In this document: piece by piece, positions 52,353 to 60,530 of the stretch
Layout of the letters: every line of letters begins with the position of its first letter
Numbering within the stretch: position 1 is the stretch's first letter
DNA from: Brevibacillus_F sp035644815
GTDB taxonomy: Bacteria > Bacillota > Bacilli > Brevibacillales > Brevibacillaceae
Reading direction: 5' to 3'
Assembly (NCBI GenBank): GCA_035644815.1
Contig: DASQNU010000229.1
Span: 4,465-68,464 of the forward strand
DNA: 64,000 bases
Translations under genes and position numbers: made by a program
The notes under the pieces: model-generated
Told to the model about the DNA's origin: nothing
What the model saw: the letters and a program-made list of their open reading frames with translations, nothing else
Databases searched by the model: none

Positions 52353-53498
52353 ATGAAACTAGCAAAAAAGAGTACCATAGTCCATGAGCAAGTTACTCGA
52401 TCGATATCTTCGGCCGCACGCTGGTGGAGGCGTTGGCCGGAATGGGCTCGTTACGCAGCGATCGTTTGGACACTCGTGTATGGCGCGCTGGGATTATATT
52501 GGTCGTTAGGAGGTTCAGGCTTTCCATTTGGCTTGTTAAATGACTCGAATACGCAAAGTTCGGCTTTTGGACATGTTACGGCAGCGACTGCAGGCCCCGT
52601 CATCGCAATTTTCTGCTTTCTTGGTATAGCCGTCCTATTCATGTGCAAGTTTCATGCTCGCGGTATTACCCGAAAGCTTATGCTGCTTTATGTCTGGAGT
52701 GCTGCGACGCTCCTCTGCTTCGCGATCCCAGATACCCGTGCCCTTATAGGAGTGGCTTACGCTCCCATTTCCTTGATCGGGGCTCTTTTCGGGTGGTCGC
52801 ACCACTATTTTGATTACTTCACATGGCCGGTTGTAAACCAATATATTTGCCTTGCAGGCGGTATGCTTTGGGCTGCGACAGCGTTGTCCTTTCAACGGCA
52901 AACCCGAAATGCTTGCTCCTATTGCGGGCGTAACAGCGATGGAATCCGATGGATGGCTTCGAGTTCAGCGCAGCGCTGGGGAAGGTGGGCGACCTATGTT
53001 GCGATCCTGGCCCCTGCTTATTACGATATTACCCGCATTGCCTGGCTGCTTGGAATACCTCTAGGGGTTACGGAGGAATTATTTCAAAGTCTTCAAAAAT
53101 CAGATGCGGTATGGGCTGGAGCCGGCCTTGCCCTGGTATCGATTGTGGGTGCCATTCTAACACATGGACTTATAAAGCCTTGGGGGGAGACTTTCCCTCG
53201 TTGGTTTCCGTTTTGGGCCGGGAAGCGGGTCCCTGTTGCACTAGCTGTCGTTCCTGCAGGACTTGTCTCCATCCTTTTAACCGTAACGGGAATTCAAGTC
53301 GTAATCCAATTTATATTGACCGGAGATTTCCAGAATTGGGGCGCAACAACACCGTTGCTGTTTTTACCAATTTGGGGGATTGCGTTAGGAGGCGCTACGA
53401 TTTTCTACTTTTACCGGAGGCAGGACTACTGCAGTCATTGCTTGCAAAATACGTCTGCTATAATAAACCCAATGATCGTGTTGAACACAAAACGTTAA
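52353..53498 (+). CDS. Polytopic membrane protein with two Cys-rich knuckles
   Basis: 381 residues from ATG 52353. A basic amphipathic start (RWWRRWPEWARYAAIVWTLVYGALGLYW) precedes about nine hydrophobic helices. Two CxxC motifs occur in loops or tails: NACSYCGRNSDG near residue 195 and YCSHCLQN near residue 365, both probably cytoplasmic and perhaps metal-binding. No family recognised. It lies directly after the two-component system and has the TTTAC-N6-TTTAC promoter, so it is probably a target or an accessory sensor. Confidence 0.7.
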   Translation: MKLAKKSTIVHEQVTRSISSAARWWRRWPEWARYAAIVWTLVYGALGLYWSLGGSGFPFGLLNDSNTQSSAFGHVTAATAGPVIAIFCFLGIAVLFMCKFHARGITRKLMLLYVWSAATLLCFAIPDTRALIGVAYAPISLIGALFGWSHHYFDYFTWPVVNQYICLAGGMLWAATALSFQRQTRNACSYCGRNSDGIRWMASSSAQRWGRWATYVAILAPAYYDITRIAWLLGIPLGVTEELFQSLQKSDAVWAGAGLALVSIVGAILTHGLIKPWGETFPRWFPFWAGKRVPVALAVVPAGLVSILLTVTGIQVVIQFILTGDFQNWGATTPLLFLPIWGIALGGATIFYFYRRQDYCSHCLQNTSAIINPMIVLNTKR

Positions 53499-53590
53499 TA
53501 AGTTTCCAAAGTTTAATAACGGTTGCTAGCAGTGGCAGCCGTTTTTTGTTACTAAACAATTGGGCTGGCCTGATAAATTTGGAGGAGAAA

Positions 53591-53758
53591 ATGAAGTGTA
53601 ATGAATGTGGGTACGAACCTAACCAAGGTAAGCAAAATTGCCTAGCATGCGAATCCTGTACTCGACAAAATAAAAGAAACAAATGGAAGAGGTCAGAAAT
53701 TGAACAGAAGTATAATGAAAGCGGATTAGTCATTCATTATTTCTTTTTAAAAATTTAA
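53591..53758 (+). CDS. Small zinc-ribbon-like protein
   Basis: 55 residues, ATG directly after GGAGGAGAAA. MKCNECGYEPNQGKQNCLACESC has CxxC followed by CxxCxxC spacing that could form a zinc ribbon; the rest is basic then hydrophobic (GLVIHYFFLKI). No match recognised. It could be real or the remainder of a longer zinc-ribbon membrane protein; compare the disrupted gene at 62194. Confidence 0.5.
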   Translation: MKCNECGYEPNQGKQNCLACESCTRQNKRNKWKRSEIEQKYNESGLVIHYFFLKI

Positions 53759-54117
53759 TTGAACTACCGGGGATCGTTCGCTCAATATACCAGCATCTTT
53801 GAAGCACTATGAAAGTGTATGTTCCCTTTCGAATATGCGCTTATTTGTGCCGAGTATCATCAACTCCTTGTATGGAAAGCTGCGAGATTTGGGTCAAACC
53901 CAATTTTGTTAATATTGTGAATATTAACAATTAAAAAATAAATATTTTGGGCATTTCAACAAAAGGTAATAAATGGAATTTGAAGAACCCTTCTAGAAAC
54001 GTTAAGGGCCTCAGCCGAAATATGAGGGCCCCTGCACGGAGTATTGTATGCGATCAAAGGGTGGGCGAGGCGAGGCGGCTAGGTGTTTTTACTCTTCACG
54101 AAACTAAGGAGGAAAGT
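53759..54117. other. Intergenic region with repeat copy and a strong palindrome
   Basis: Begins with a copy of the dispersed repeat (TTGAACTACCGGGGATCG, 53759-53776, then TTCGCTCAATA). A perfect inverted repeat TTGTTAATATT-GTG-AATATTAACAA spans 53906-53930. No gene seen; the frame of the amine oxidase is open upstream but without ribosome sites. Confidence 0.55.
53906..53930. promoter_or_regulatory. 25-bp perfect palindrome upstream of amine oxidase
   Basis: Arms of 11 bp (TTGTTAATATT / AATATTAACAA) with a 3-nt centre, 188 nt before the amine oxidase start. The size and symmetry fit a dimeric repressor site. No regulator gene is adjacent. Confidence 0.5.
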
Positions 54118-55722
54118 ATGTCCAAAACACCACTGATTAGCGATTTACAGGAGGCTGCATCAGTTGCACAGGAGGCGCACGAACGAAATCTGCCTGTCAA
54201 ACAGGTGATCGAAGAGCGGGCGCAGAAGGCCATTAGCCGAAGAGAGTTTTTGAAACATTCGGCCGCGATTGCCGCTGCAGTAGCTGTTCCTACCATCTTG
54301 TGGGATTGGGGCGGAAAGCTTGCCCGCGCTGAAACATCAGCCAAGGTAGTGGTTGTTGGAGCGGGGCTGGCCGGGCTTACCTGCGCTTACCGGTTGAAGC
54401 AGGCGGGGATCGTCGCGGATGTGTACGAAGCTTCGGATCGCGTCGGCGGGCGCTGCTGGACACGCCGAGGAGACTTCGCAGACGACCAGATCGCGGAGCA
54501 TGGCGGCGAACTAATCGACAACAGCCATATTCAGATCAAGCAACTCGCGCAGGAGCTAGGCCTCAAGCTGGACAACCTGCACCGGGCGGAGAAGAACGGC
54601 ACAGAAGTTTTCTACTACTTTGATGGTGAACCGTACACGTATGAGGAAGCAACAGATGACATCAAGCGGATCTGGCAAAAGATTCACCGGGATGTGACCG
54701 ACGCCGGTTTCCCAACGCTTTACAACAGCTATACGGATCGGGGCAGGGAGCTTGACAACATGTCGATCATCGACTGGATCGAGGAAACGGTACCGGGCGG
54801 CATGGATTCCAAACTGGGAAAGCTGCTGGACGTGGCCTACACATGCATGTACGGAGGAGAAGCGAGCGATCAGAGTGCCCTCAATCTGCTGTATCTGCTC
54901 GGATATCGAGGCCAGGGAAATTTTCGGATATTTGGTCCATCCAACGAAAAATTCCACGTCAGAGGCGGCAACGATCAGATTCCGTCCAAGCTGAAAAGAA
55001 AGTTGGGTGATCAGATTCACACCAATCACGAGCTGGTGGCCATCAAACGGGAGAGTGACGGCACCTATACCCTGACTTTTGACAGCGATTCCGGCAGCAA
55101 AGAGGTGTCGGCAGACAAAGTCGTCATCACGATTCCCTTCTCGATCCTTCGTTCCTCGGTCGATTACCGCCGGGCGGGGTTCCGCTCTCTTAAAGAGACC
55201 GCAATCGAGGAGTACGGTATGGGGACCAATTCCAAGCTCCATCTCCAATTTACGGAGCGGCACTGGGAGTCGTTTGGCTGCAACGGAGAAACCTTCTCTG
55301 ATACTGGCTACCAGCAAACGTGGGACGTAACCCGGGCTCAGACGGGTGATTCCGGTATCCTGGTTAATTACACTGGCGGGAACTATGGAGCGGCTATTGA
55401 TGAGGGGAGCAATCGGGAGCTGGCAAAGCGCTTTTTATCCCAAGTGGAACCGGTATTCCCGGGGATTTCCGAGAAATGGAACGGCAAGGTAACCCTCGAT
55501 TTTTGGCCGGGTTACAAATGGGCAAAGGGCTCCTATTCCTATTACCGGGTGGGGCAATACACGACGTTTTGCGGAATAGAAAGAGAGCGGGAAGGCAATT
55601 GCTATTTTGCCGGTGAGCACACCTCGCTCGATTTCCAGGGGTATCTGAACGGAGCGGTCGAGACGGGTGAGCGGGCAGCGGCGGAAGTGCTTGAAGATTT
55701 GAAAGCGGAGGCCAGGCGATAA
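54118..55722 (+). CDS. Tat-exported flavin monoamine oxidase / L-amino-acid oxidase-like
   Basis: 534 residues; ATG 54118 follows AAGGAGG. After about 38 residues comes a twin-arginine signal SRREFLKHSAAIAAAVAVP, so the enzyme is exported folded with its cofactor. FAD-binding motif VVVVGAGLAGLTCAYRLKQAG (about 76-96) and DRVGGRCWTRRG; C-terminal CYFAGEHTSLDFQGYLNGAVETGERAAAEVL completes the FAD site. It oxidises amines or amino acids, releasing H2O2 and ammonia. Substrate not evident. The N-terminal 38 residues before the signal are unusual. Confidence 0.9.
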   Translation: MSKTPLISDLQEAASVAQEAHERNLPVKQVIEERAQKAISRREFLKHSAAIAAAVAVPTILWDWGGKLARAETSAKVVVVGAGLAGLTCAYRLKQAGIVADVYEASDRVGGRCWTRRGDFADDQIAEHGGELIDNSHIQIKQLAQELGLKLDNLHRAEKNGTEVFYYFDGEPYTYEEATDDIKRIWQKIHRDVTDAGFPTLYNSYTDRGRELDNMSIIDWIEETVPGGMDSKLGKLLDVAYTCMYGGEASDQSALNLLYLLGYRGQGNFRIFGPSNEKFHVRGGNDQIPSKLKRKLGDQIHTNHELVAIKRESDGTYTLTFDSDSGSKEVSADKVVITIPFSILRSSVDYRRAGFRSLKETAIEEYGMGTNSKLHLQFTERHWESFGCNGETFSDTGYQQTWDVTRAQTGDSGILVNYTGGNYGAAIDEGSNRELAKRFLSQVEPVFPGISEKWNGKVTLDFWPGYKWAKGSYSYYRVGQYTTFCGIEREREGNCYFAGEHTSLDFQGYLNGAVETGERAAAEVLEDLKAEARR

Positions 55723-55800
55723 TAATTGACGCGGTTGTGATACGAAAACGGCTGCTTTTTCAGTGGGCATTTTCTCAAATAAATAATAGTAGTCAATAGA

Positions 55801-55838
55801 AAAAAAACAGACCCATTTTAAAGGATGCCTGTTTTTTG
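55801..55838 (+). terminator. Terminator after amine oxidase
   Basis: AAAAAACAG pairs with CTGTTTTTT around an 18-nt centre containing CAT/ATG. Confidence 0.6.
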
Positions 55839-56046
55839 TTACAATAATATTTGTCTATAAGACAATGGAAAAACCTGACATTCCGTTTCTGGAAAAGATT
55901 GAAGAAGATCACCTGTCGTTCGTTTTAACCCTTGAAGGATACAGTCCTCTAAGGGCTTTTCTTTCTGACCTTCATTAAATTAAAGGGCAGTTTAACGCAG
56001 CAAATATTTCGTACGGAATACCATCCAGTTTGTTATGACTAGACTA

Positions 56047-56077
56047 ACGGCCATCCCCTGAGGTGGCTGTTTTTTTA
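56047..56077 (+). terminator. Terminator upstream of MerR promoter
   Basis: ACGGCCA ... TGGCTGT stem with TTTTTTT, insulating the MerR/NmrA operon. Confidence 0.7.
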
Positions 56078-56090
56078 TTATCCTTCTTTC

Positions 56091-56133
56091 TTGACCTTTA
56101 CACTAATGTGAAACTTTATAATAAAGTTAGTGT
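56091..56133 (+). promoter_or_regulatory. MerR-type promoter with 20-bp spacer
   Basis: TTGACC (56091-56096), 20-bp spacer, TATAAT (56117-56122). Over-long spacers are the hallmark of promoters activated by MerR-family DNA distortion. Dyads: ACACTAA/TTAGTGT (56100-56133) and ACTTTAT-A-ATAAAGT (56113-56127). The MerR gene starts 24 nt downstream. Confidence 0.65.
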
Positions 56134-56156
56134 TCCAAATCTGTGAGGTGATCTTT

Positions 56157-56540
56157 TTGAAGATAGGAAAGGTAAGAAAAATAACCGGCGTTAGTGCCCG
56201 GTCGATTCGATATTATGAGGAGAAAGGATTGATCAAAGCATCTCGCCAAGAAAATAATTACAGGGAATATGACGAAAAGGTGATCGATTCCATAAACGCA
56301 ATTCAACTTTATCTAGGTTTAGGGCTGACAACGGACCAAATTCGAGACATCATCTTCTGCAAATATCCTGAGCATCAGGAGCATACAGATAAGGACGTCT
56401 ATTGTGAGGAATTACTGCTTATGTATCAGTCGAAAATGCATGAGATCAACCAACAAATAGCTGCTTTAACCGATGCGAAGTTCAATTTGGCTGAAAAAAT
56501 CAATCAGATGGTACAAAAACGGGAGGAGGAAAACGAGTGA
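56157..56540 (+). CDS. MerR-family transcriptional regulator
   Basis: 127 residues from TTG 56157 after GAGGTGATC. Winged-helix start KIGKVRKITGVSARSIRYYEEKGLIKASRQENNYREYDEKVIDSI, then a dimerisation coiled coil (KMHEINQQIAALTDAKFNLAEKINQMVQKREEE). A Cys-containing middle (FCKYPEHQEHTDKDVYCEELL) could sense thiols or metals. It overlaps the NmrA-like gene by 4 nt (GTGA), so the two are co-expressed from a promoter it probably controls. Confidence 0.92.
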   Translation: MKIGKVRKITGVSARSIRYYEEKGLIKASRQENNYREYDEKVIDSINAIQLYLGLGLTTDQIRDIIFCKYPEHQEHTDKDVYCEELLLMYQSKMHEINQQIAALTDAKFNLAEKINQMVQKREEENE

Positions 56541-57367
56541 CTATATTAGTTACAGGGGCAACGGGAACCGTAGGGCGACACGTCGTGGACCAACTTATTC
56601 AAATGGGGCAAAAGGTACGTGCATTGACACGTAATCCGCTGCAAGCCAATCTTCCTAATGATGTAGAGGTTGTCGCGGGAGATTTAAGTGATCCAAGTAC
56701 GCTAGTTTCTGCGTTGGTTGGCATAAGCGGCATACATCTGATAACAACAGGCGCTGAATATACCCCGTTACAAACGGGTCCAGAAATCGTTGAACTTGCT
56801 GAGAAGGCTGGCGTGCGCAGGATTACCATTTTATGGAACGGGGAGAAAGGCACTTTTGAGAGGGCAGTTGAGGCAAGTGGTCTGGAGTGGACTCAACTTC
56901 AAGCCTTTGAATTTATGGCAAATGCACGAAAATGGGCGAACTCAATACGCGCTGAGGGGGTTGTTCGAGATCTGTTTGGAGGATCACGAATTGCTTCTGT
57001 TCATGAAGCGGATATTGGAAGAGTCGCAGCGGTTACACTAACTGAGGAAGGTCATGCAGGTAAAATATATACATTAACAGGGCCTGAGAGTTTGTCGGTT
57101 CAAGATAAAGTCCGGATAATTAGTGAGGTTATCGGACGTGAAATTCAATTTATAGAGAGCTCTGAAGAAGAAGAACGTGAACAGATGAGAAGAATGGGTG
57201 TTCAGGAGGATGCAATTGATTACGTGATTAGTTGGCACCTTAATCCGCCTAAATCTGCTTATACGGTTTTGTCGACAGTTGAGGAAGTAACAGGACACAA
57301 GCCGTATACTTTCGCAGAGTGGGTTAAGGAGAATGCAGGTTTTTTTATAAATTCGGATATTTCTTGA
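56537..57367 (+). CDS. NmrA-like NAD(P)-binding oxidoreductase (QOR2/SDR type)
   Basis: 276 residues, full length. TILVTGATGTVGRHVVDQLI (GxxGxxG), VRALTRNPLQANLPNDVEVVAGDLSDPSTL, and the C-terminal region HAGKIYTLTGPESLSVQDKVRIISEVIGREI are typical of NmrA/QOR2-like proteins, which reduce quinones or sense NADP redox state. Translation-coupled to the MerR regulator. A truncated relative lies at 41414. Confidence 0.9.
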   Translation: MTILVTGATGTVGRHVVDQLIQMGQKVRALTRNPLQANLPNDVEVVAGDLSDPSTLVSALVGISGIHLITTGAEYTPLQTGPEIVELAEKAGVRRITILWNGEKGTFERAVEASGLEWTQLQAFEFMANARKWANSIRAEGVVRDLFGGSRIASVHEADIGRVAAVTLTEEGHAGKIYTLTGPESLSVQDKVRIISEVIGREIQFIESSEEEEREQMRRMGVQEDAIDYVISWHLNPPKSAYTVLSTVEEVTGHKPYTFAEWVKENAGFFINSDIS

Positions 57368-57552
57368 ATCTATTATTTTTGAGGCAATGAAATAGACAAA
57401 CGTGTCTGAGTGCTCCAATCCACGGCACCATCTGCTACATTTTCCGAAAGTCGAATACGTCACGATACTCCTCTGGAACGTCTGGGATCCGAAAAGAAAT
57501 TAGTTTTTTTGTTGACCGGATTGCAAATAACCTGTAAATTTTTGTTAAGTGT

Positions 57553-57585
57553 ATACTTTAAGGTAATGAACTTACTTAAAGGTAA
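57553..57585 (+). promoter_or_regulatory. Paired HxlR-type operator sites
   Basis: ATACTTTAAGGTAA (57553-57566) and TTACTTAAAGGTAA (57572-57585) are two near-identical 14-mers 19 bp apart immediately before the HxlR start. Each is an imperfect palindrome. A third related site is at 60410. Confidence 0.55.
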
Positions 57586-57589
57586 AGGG

Positions 57590-57934
57590 ATGATTTATAT
57601 AATGATTCATCAGCTTGAATGTCCAGTGGAGACAATCATTCATGTTCTAGGCGGCAAATGGAAACCAATGATTTTATGGCATTTGATACAATCCAATAAG
57701 CGATTCAACGATCTGGAAAAGCTTATACCTGATGTATCTCAAAAAATGCTTTCACAACATCTACGGGACTTGGAACGAGAGGGCATAATCGATAGAACGG
57801 TCTACCCCACCGTCCCTCCAAAAGTAGAATATTCCCTTAGTGAATATGGTAAAACATTGATTCCTGTAGCAGAAGTCATGTGTGCTTGGGGAGAAAACCA
57901 TAATAAGCGGAAATATGAAGAATCTGCTTCTTAA
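57590..57934 (+). CDS. HxlR-family transcriptional regulator
   Basis: 114 residues from ATG 57590 (ATG 57602 is also possible). CPVETIIHVLGGKWKPMILWHLIQSNKRFNDLEKLIPDVSQKMLSQHLRDLEREGIIDRTVYPTVPPKVEYSLSEYG is a complete HxlR winged helix; the conserved CP-x-E start has the single Cys that senses electrophiles in HypR/QorR-like members. Predicted to bind the paired sites just upstream and perhaps a site before the oxidoreductase at 60531. Confidence 0.92.
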   Translation: MIYIMIHQLECPVETIIHVLGGKWKPMILWHLIQSNKRFNDLEKLIPDVSQKMLSQHLRDLEREGIIDRTVYPTVPPKVEYSLSEYGKTLIPVAEVMCAWGENHNKRKYEESAS

Positions 57935-57975
57935 AGCTTGTTCAATTCATTGGAACACTAATTCAAGGACTCATA

Positions 57976-58013
57976 GCAAAAGCTGCCACGGGATTTGACC
58001 TGGCAGCTTTTGC
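57976..58013 (+). terminator. Terminator after HxlR gene
   Basis: Perfect 13-bp stem GCAAAAGCTGCCA / TGGCAGCTTTTGC (57976-57988 / 58001-58013). Confidence 0.8.
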
Positions 58014-58294
58014 TATTTACAGTCAAGTTCCCTTTTGTTCGGAGAAAATAAAGATTTAGACTGAAAAATAAAGTGTTAGACTGGCAGCGGCGCTAAACTT
58101 ACGGACAGTTTAGTGGATTATGATCAGATCGGATGGTTTGTTCGCGAGACTACTTAGGGTAGACCTTGCAACATGCTTGCTGTATTAAATCCATTCTTGA
58201 ATGTTTATTAAAAAACCAGTAAACTAAATGAAAAATGGAGGTGCCAGATGAAAACTGTTGTGATTTCAGGTGGGACCGTAAAGGAGTGAGTACT
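58014..58294. other. Intergenic region with a repeat half
   Basis: Contains AACTTACGGACAGTTTAGTG (58097-58116), the right-hand type of the dispersed repeat. The TetR ribosome site AAAGGAG lies at its end. No gene. Confidence 0.4.
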
Positions 58295-58873
58295 GTGGCC
58301 AGACCAAAAGAATTCGATACGACAGAAGTCCTTTCCATGGCTATGGATGTTTTCTGGCAACATGGTTATGAAGGCACCACTATTCAAGATTTGGTCGATT
58401 ATGTGGGAATTAAGGCGCAAAGTCTATATAACACTTATGGCGGCAAACGCGAATTGTTCTTTGCAGCTCTCAAACACTACGCCAATCAAAAAACAATAAT
58501 TAATATTCTGGAACATACACCCTCGGGCAAAGAAGCTATTACTAAAGTGTTCTGGGATATGATTACAACGTCTACCGATACGGATCGAAAAAAAGGATGT
58601 TTCATGATTAATTCTTGTGTGGAACTGGCACCGCATGACCCCGAAATTGCGAAATTCATTCATCAGGAATCAATGCGAGTTGAACGCGCCTATTATCACG
58701 CTTTAACACGGGCATGGGAACAGGGAGAGATCAATAAGAACCATAAAGATCTTACGGCACTTGCTCGATTCCTGAACAATGCGCATGGTGGACTGGTTGT
58801 GACAGCCAAAACTGTTACCGATATGACTGTTCTGGAGGACATCGTTCGGGTCACCCTTTCGATTCTCGATTGA
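58295..58873 (+). CDS. TetR-family transcriptional regulator
   Basis: 192 residues from GTG 58295 after AAAGGAG. HTH start VARPKEFDTTEVLSMAMDVFWQHGYEGTTIQDLVDYVGIKAQSLYNTYGGKRELF; ligand-binding half with GCFMINSCVELAPHDPEIAKFIHQE, as in the AcrR/QacR-like subgroup that senses drugs or metabolites. The adjacent MFS gene 67 nt downstream is the likely target, in the same transcript. Confidence 0.92.
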   Translation: MARPKEFDTTEVLSMAMDVFWQHGYEGTTIQDLVDYVGIKAQSLYNTYGGKRELFFAALKHYANQKTIINILEHTPSGKEAITKVFWDMITTSTDTDRKKGCFMINSCVELAPHDPEIAKFIHQESMRVERAYYHALTRAWEQGEINKNHKDLTALARFLNNAHGGLVVTAKTVTDMTVLEDIVRVTLSILD

Positions 58874-58940
58874 AAGACTGTACCCTTTTTTTTATTCTAT
58901 TTTTTAACGATCATTCAATAATGGCCGGGTGGGATAAAAC

Positions 58941-60110
58941 ATGAGTCGATTTGAAATATACCTTTTGACGATTGGAGCGTTTTTGGCCGTTACTGCTGAA
59001 CTAATGCTAATCGGAGTAACCGATTTGGTGTCTCAAGATCTTGATGTTCCTATATCTTTCACGGGGCATCTGGTAACTGCTTACGCCTTGGCCTTCGCGT
59101 TCGGTGCCCCCATTGTGATTACAATGTCGGCAAGCTTGGAGCGGAAGAAGGTCATGTTAACAGCTTTTTTCTTTTTTATTCTTGCTAACCTACTTTCAGC
59201 TTGGAGCCCTAATTTTACTGTGTTGATCTTCGCACGTGCGATCCTAGGTTTAAGTGGAGGTGTATTTGTTGTTGTTGCCATGGGGGCTGTTTCCAAACTA
59301 GTCCGACCTGAAAAAGTGGGAAGTGCGATCGGAACAATCGTGATGGGACTTAGTGGTTCTCTTGTTTTTGGAGTTCCTTTAGGAATTGTGCTCAGCGGAT
59401 GGCTCAATTGGCAACTCGCGTTTGGCGCTATAGCTCTACTCGGTGTATCGATCTGGATTGGTATTCTGTTTATGATTCCTACTGTTCCAGGCGGGGCATC
59501 CATTCCGTTTCAACAACATTTCTCTGTTTTTAAGGATAAAAAGATTATTAGCGGTTTCCTTATCACTCTGTTTGTGAGTGCGGGTTCTCAAACTGTGTAT
59601 ACGTTCTTGACTCCGCTGTTGCAGAAAACAGCTCAGATGAACACCTGGACGATCAGTATTACGATGTTAATCTTAGGTATATTTTCGATGATTGGTTCCC
59701 GGTTGGGTGGGCTTAGCACTGATCGCTTTGGGGTAGCAAAGACAGTTTACGTAAGTCTGATGATACATTCAATTACGCTACTATTCCTGCCGGTTTTAAA
59801 GGAATCCATTGTAACCACTGTATTCGTATTATCCATTTGGACTTGTTTCAATTGGATGGCTTCACCAGCAATACAAACTTATTTTGTGCAGCTAGCTCCA
59901 AAGAATCCTGATCTAGCGATTAGTTTAAACACATCGGTCAATCAGTTAGGTATCGCTTTGGGGGCCACCCTAGGTGGATGGGTTATAAATTCAACTGGAG
60001 ATGTGATGAATACGGCATGGGTAGGTGGATTAATCGTTTTGCTGGCAATATCTATTTCGGGGATAACATTTTCAACCCAAACAAAAAAACAATCTGTTTC
60101 AAATGATTAA
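58941..60110 (+). CDS. MFS efflux transporter (DHA1, AraJ-like)
   Basis: 389 residues with 12 hydrophobic helices. RFEIYLLTIGAFLAVTAELMLIGVTDLVSQDL start, motif C-like GLSGSLVFGVPLGIVLSGWLNWQLAFG in helix 5, and ISLNTSVNQLGIALGATLGGWVINSTG at helix 11, all typical of the AraJ/YdhP-type DHA1 group of sugar or drug exporters. Controlled probably by the TetR protein encoded just upstream. Confidence 0.9.
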   Translation: MSRFEIYLLTIGAFLAVTAELMLIGVTDLVSQDLDVPISFTGHLVTAYALAFAFGAPIVITMSASLERKKVMLTAFFFFILANLLSAWSPNFTVLIFARAILGLSGGVFVVVAMGAVSKLVRPEKVGSAIGTIVMGLSGSLVFGVPLGIVLSGWLNWQLAFGAIALLGVSIWIGILFMIPTVPGGASIPFQQHFSVFKDKKIISGFLITLFVSAGSQTVYTFLTPLLQKTAQMNTWTISITMLILGIFSMIGSRLGGLSTDRFGVAKTVYVSLMIHSITLLFLPVLKESIVTTVFVLSIWTCFNWMASPAIQTYFVQLAPKNPDLAISLNTSVNQLGIALGATLGGWVINSTGDVMNTAWVGGLIVLLAISISGITFSTQTKKQSVSND

Positions 60111-60170
60111 CTATGGGAATTCATTGGGTTAGATTCTGTTATTTATGGACCTACGTATAGCAACACGGTA

Positions 60171-60200
60171 TTGAACTATCGAGGATCGTAGTTCAATGAA
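60171..60200. repeat. Dispersed palindromic repeat, best copy
   Basis: TTGAACTA (60171-60178) and TAGTTCAA (60189-60196) form perfect 8-bp arms around TCGAGGATCG, followed by TGAA. Other copies keep the centre (C)GGG-ATCG or CGGGCAG. Confidence 0.75.
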
Positions 60201-60204
60201 GCCA

Positions 60205-60241
60205 AAGCCAGTCTAACACTTTTTTGTGTTTTGACTGGCTT
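60205..60241 (+). terminator. Hairpin after the DHA1 MFS gene
   Basis: AAGCCAGTC / GACTGGCTT outer stem, AACAC / GTGTT inner stem. No T tract after the stem, so its strength is uncertain. Confidence 0.5.
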
Positions 60242-60409
60242 ATATTCATACCAGGATTGATTAGTCTAATACATATTTTTTAAAAGTCAGTAGCTTTCTT
60301 ATATAGAAATTGGGTCATACCAACAACATCAGTCTACTACTTTATTTTCTCGGGACACCTTTACGATTTTTGCCGTGGACCAACATGGATAACCCTTTCT
60401 GCTTAATGC

Positions 60410-60423
60410 TTACTTTTAAGTAA
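60410..60423 (+). promoter_or_regulatory. HxlR-type operator candidate upstream of NmrA-like gene
   Basis: TTACTT-TT-AAGTAA, a perfect palindrome; compare TTACTTAAAGGTAA at 57572. It lies 118-121 nt before the oxidoreductase start. Confidence 0.45.
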
Positions 60424-60530
60424 GGACCCTACATTAAAGTGGGTTCTTATCAGGATATTTAAATGATGCTAAGCTTGAGTCAATCCAGAGATGAACTATC
60501 GGGAGTCATTTATAAAAGGAGGAAAAAATG

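Larger units (their letters stand above)
55723..56156. other. Intergenic region with three terminator-like hairpins
   Basis: Hairpins at 55801-55838 (AAAAAACAG/CTGTTTTTT), 55926-55960 (ACCCTTGAAGGA/TCCTCTAAGGGC with TTTTC) and 56047-56077 (GGCCA/TGGCT with seven T). The short stretch from 55864 reads MEKPDIPFLEKIEEDHLSFV, which may be a gene relic. The MerR promoter follows. Confidence 0.5.
60111..60527. other. Intergenic region with repeat, hairpin and HxlR-like site
   Basis: Best-preserved copy of the dispersed palindrome (60171-60200), a hairpin AAGCCAGTC/GACTGGCTT (60205-60241) with an inner AACAC/GTGTT stem that ends the MFS transcript, and TTACTTTTAAGTAA (60410-60423). No gene seen. 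Confidence 0.6.

Noticed and set aside
53906..53930. Rex or Fnr site
   Set aside because: The palindrome lacks the TTGTGAAN6TTCACAA and TGTGA-N6-TCACA patterns; only a generic dimer-site call is justified.
54556..55317. 253-codon minus-strand frame inside the amine oxidase
   Set aside because: Shadow ORF in a codon-biased gene; the plus-strand protein has complete FAD motifs throughout.
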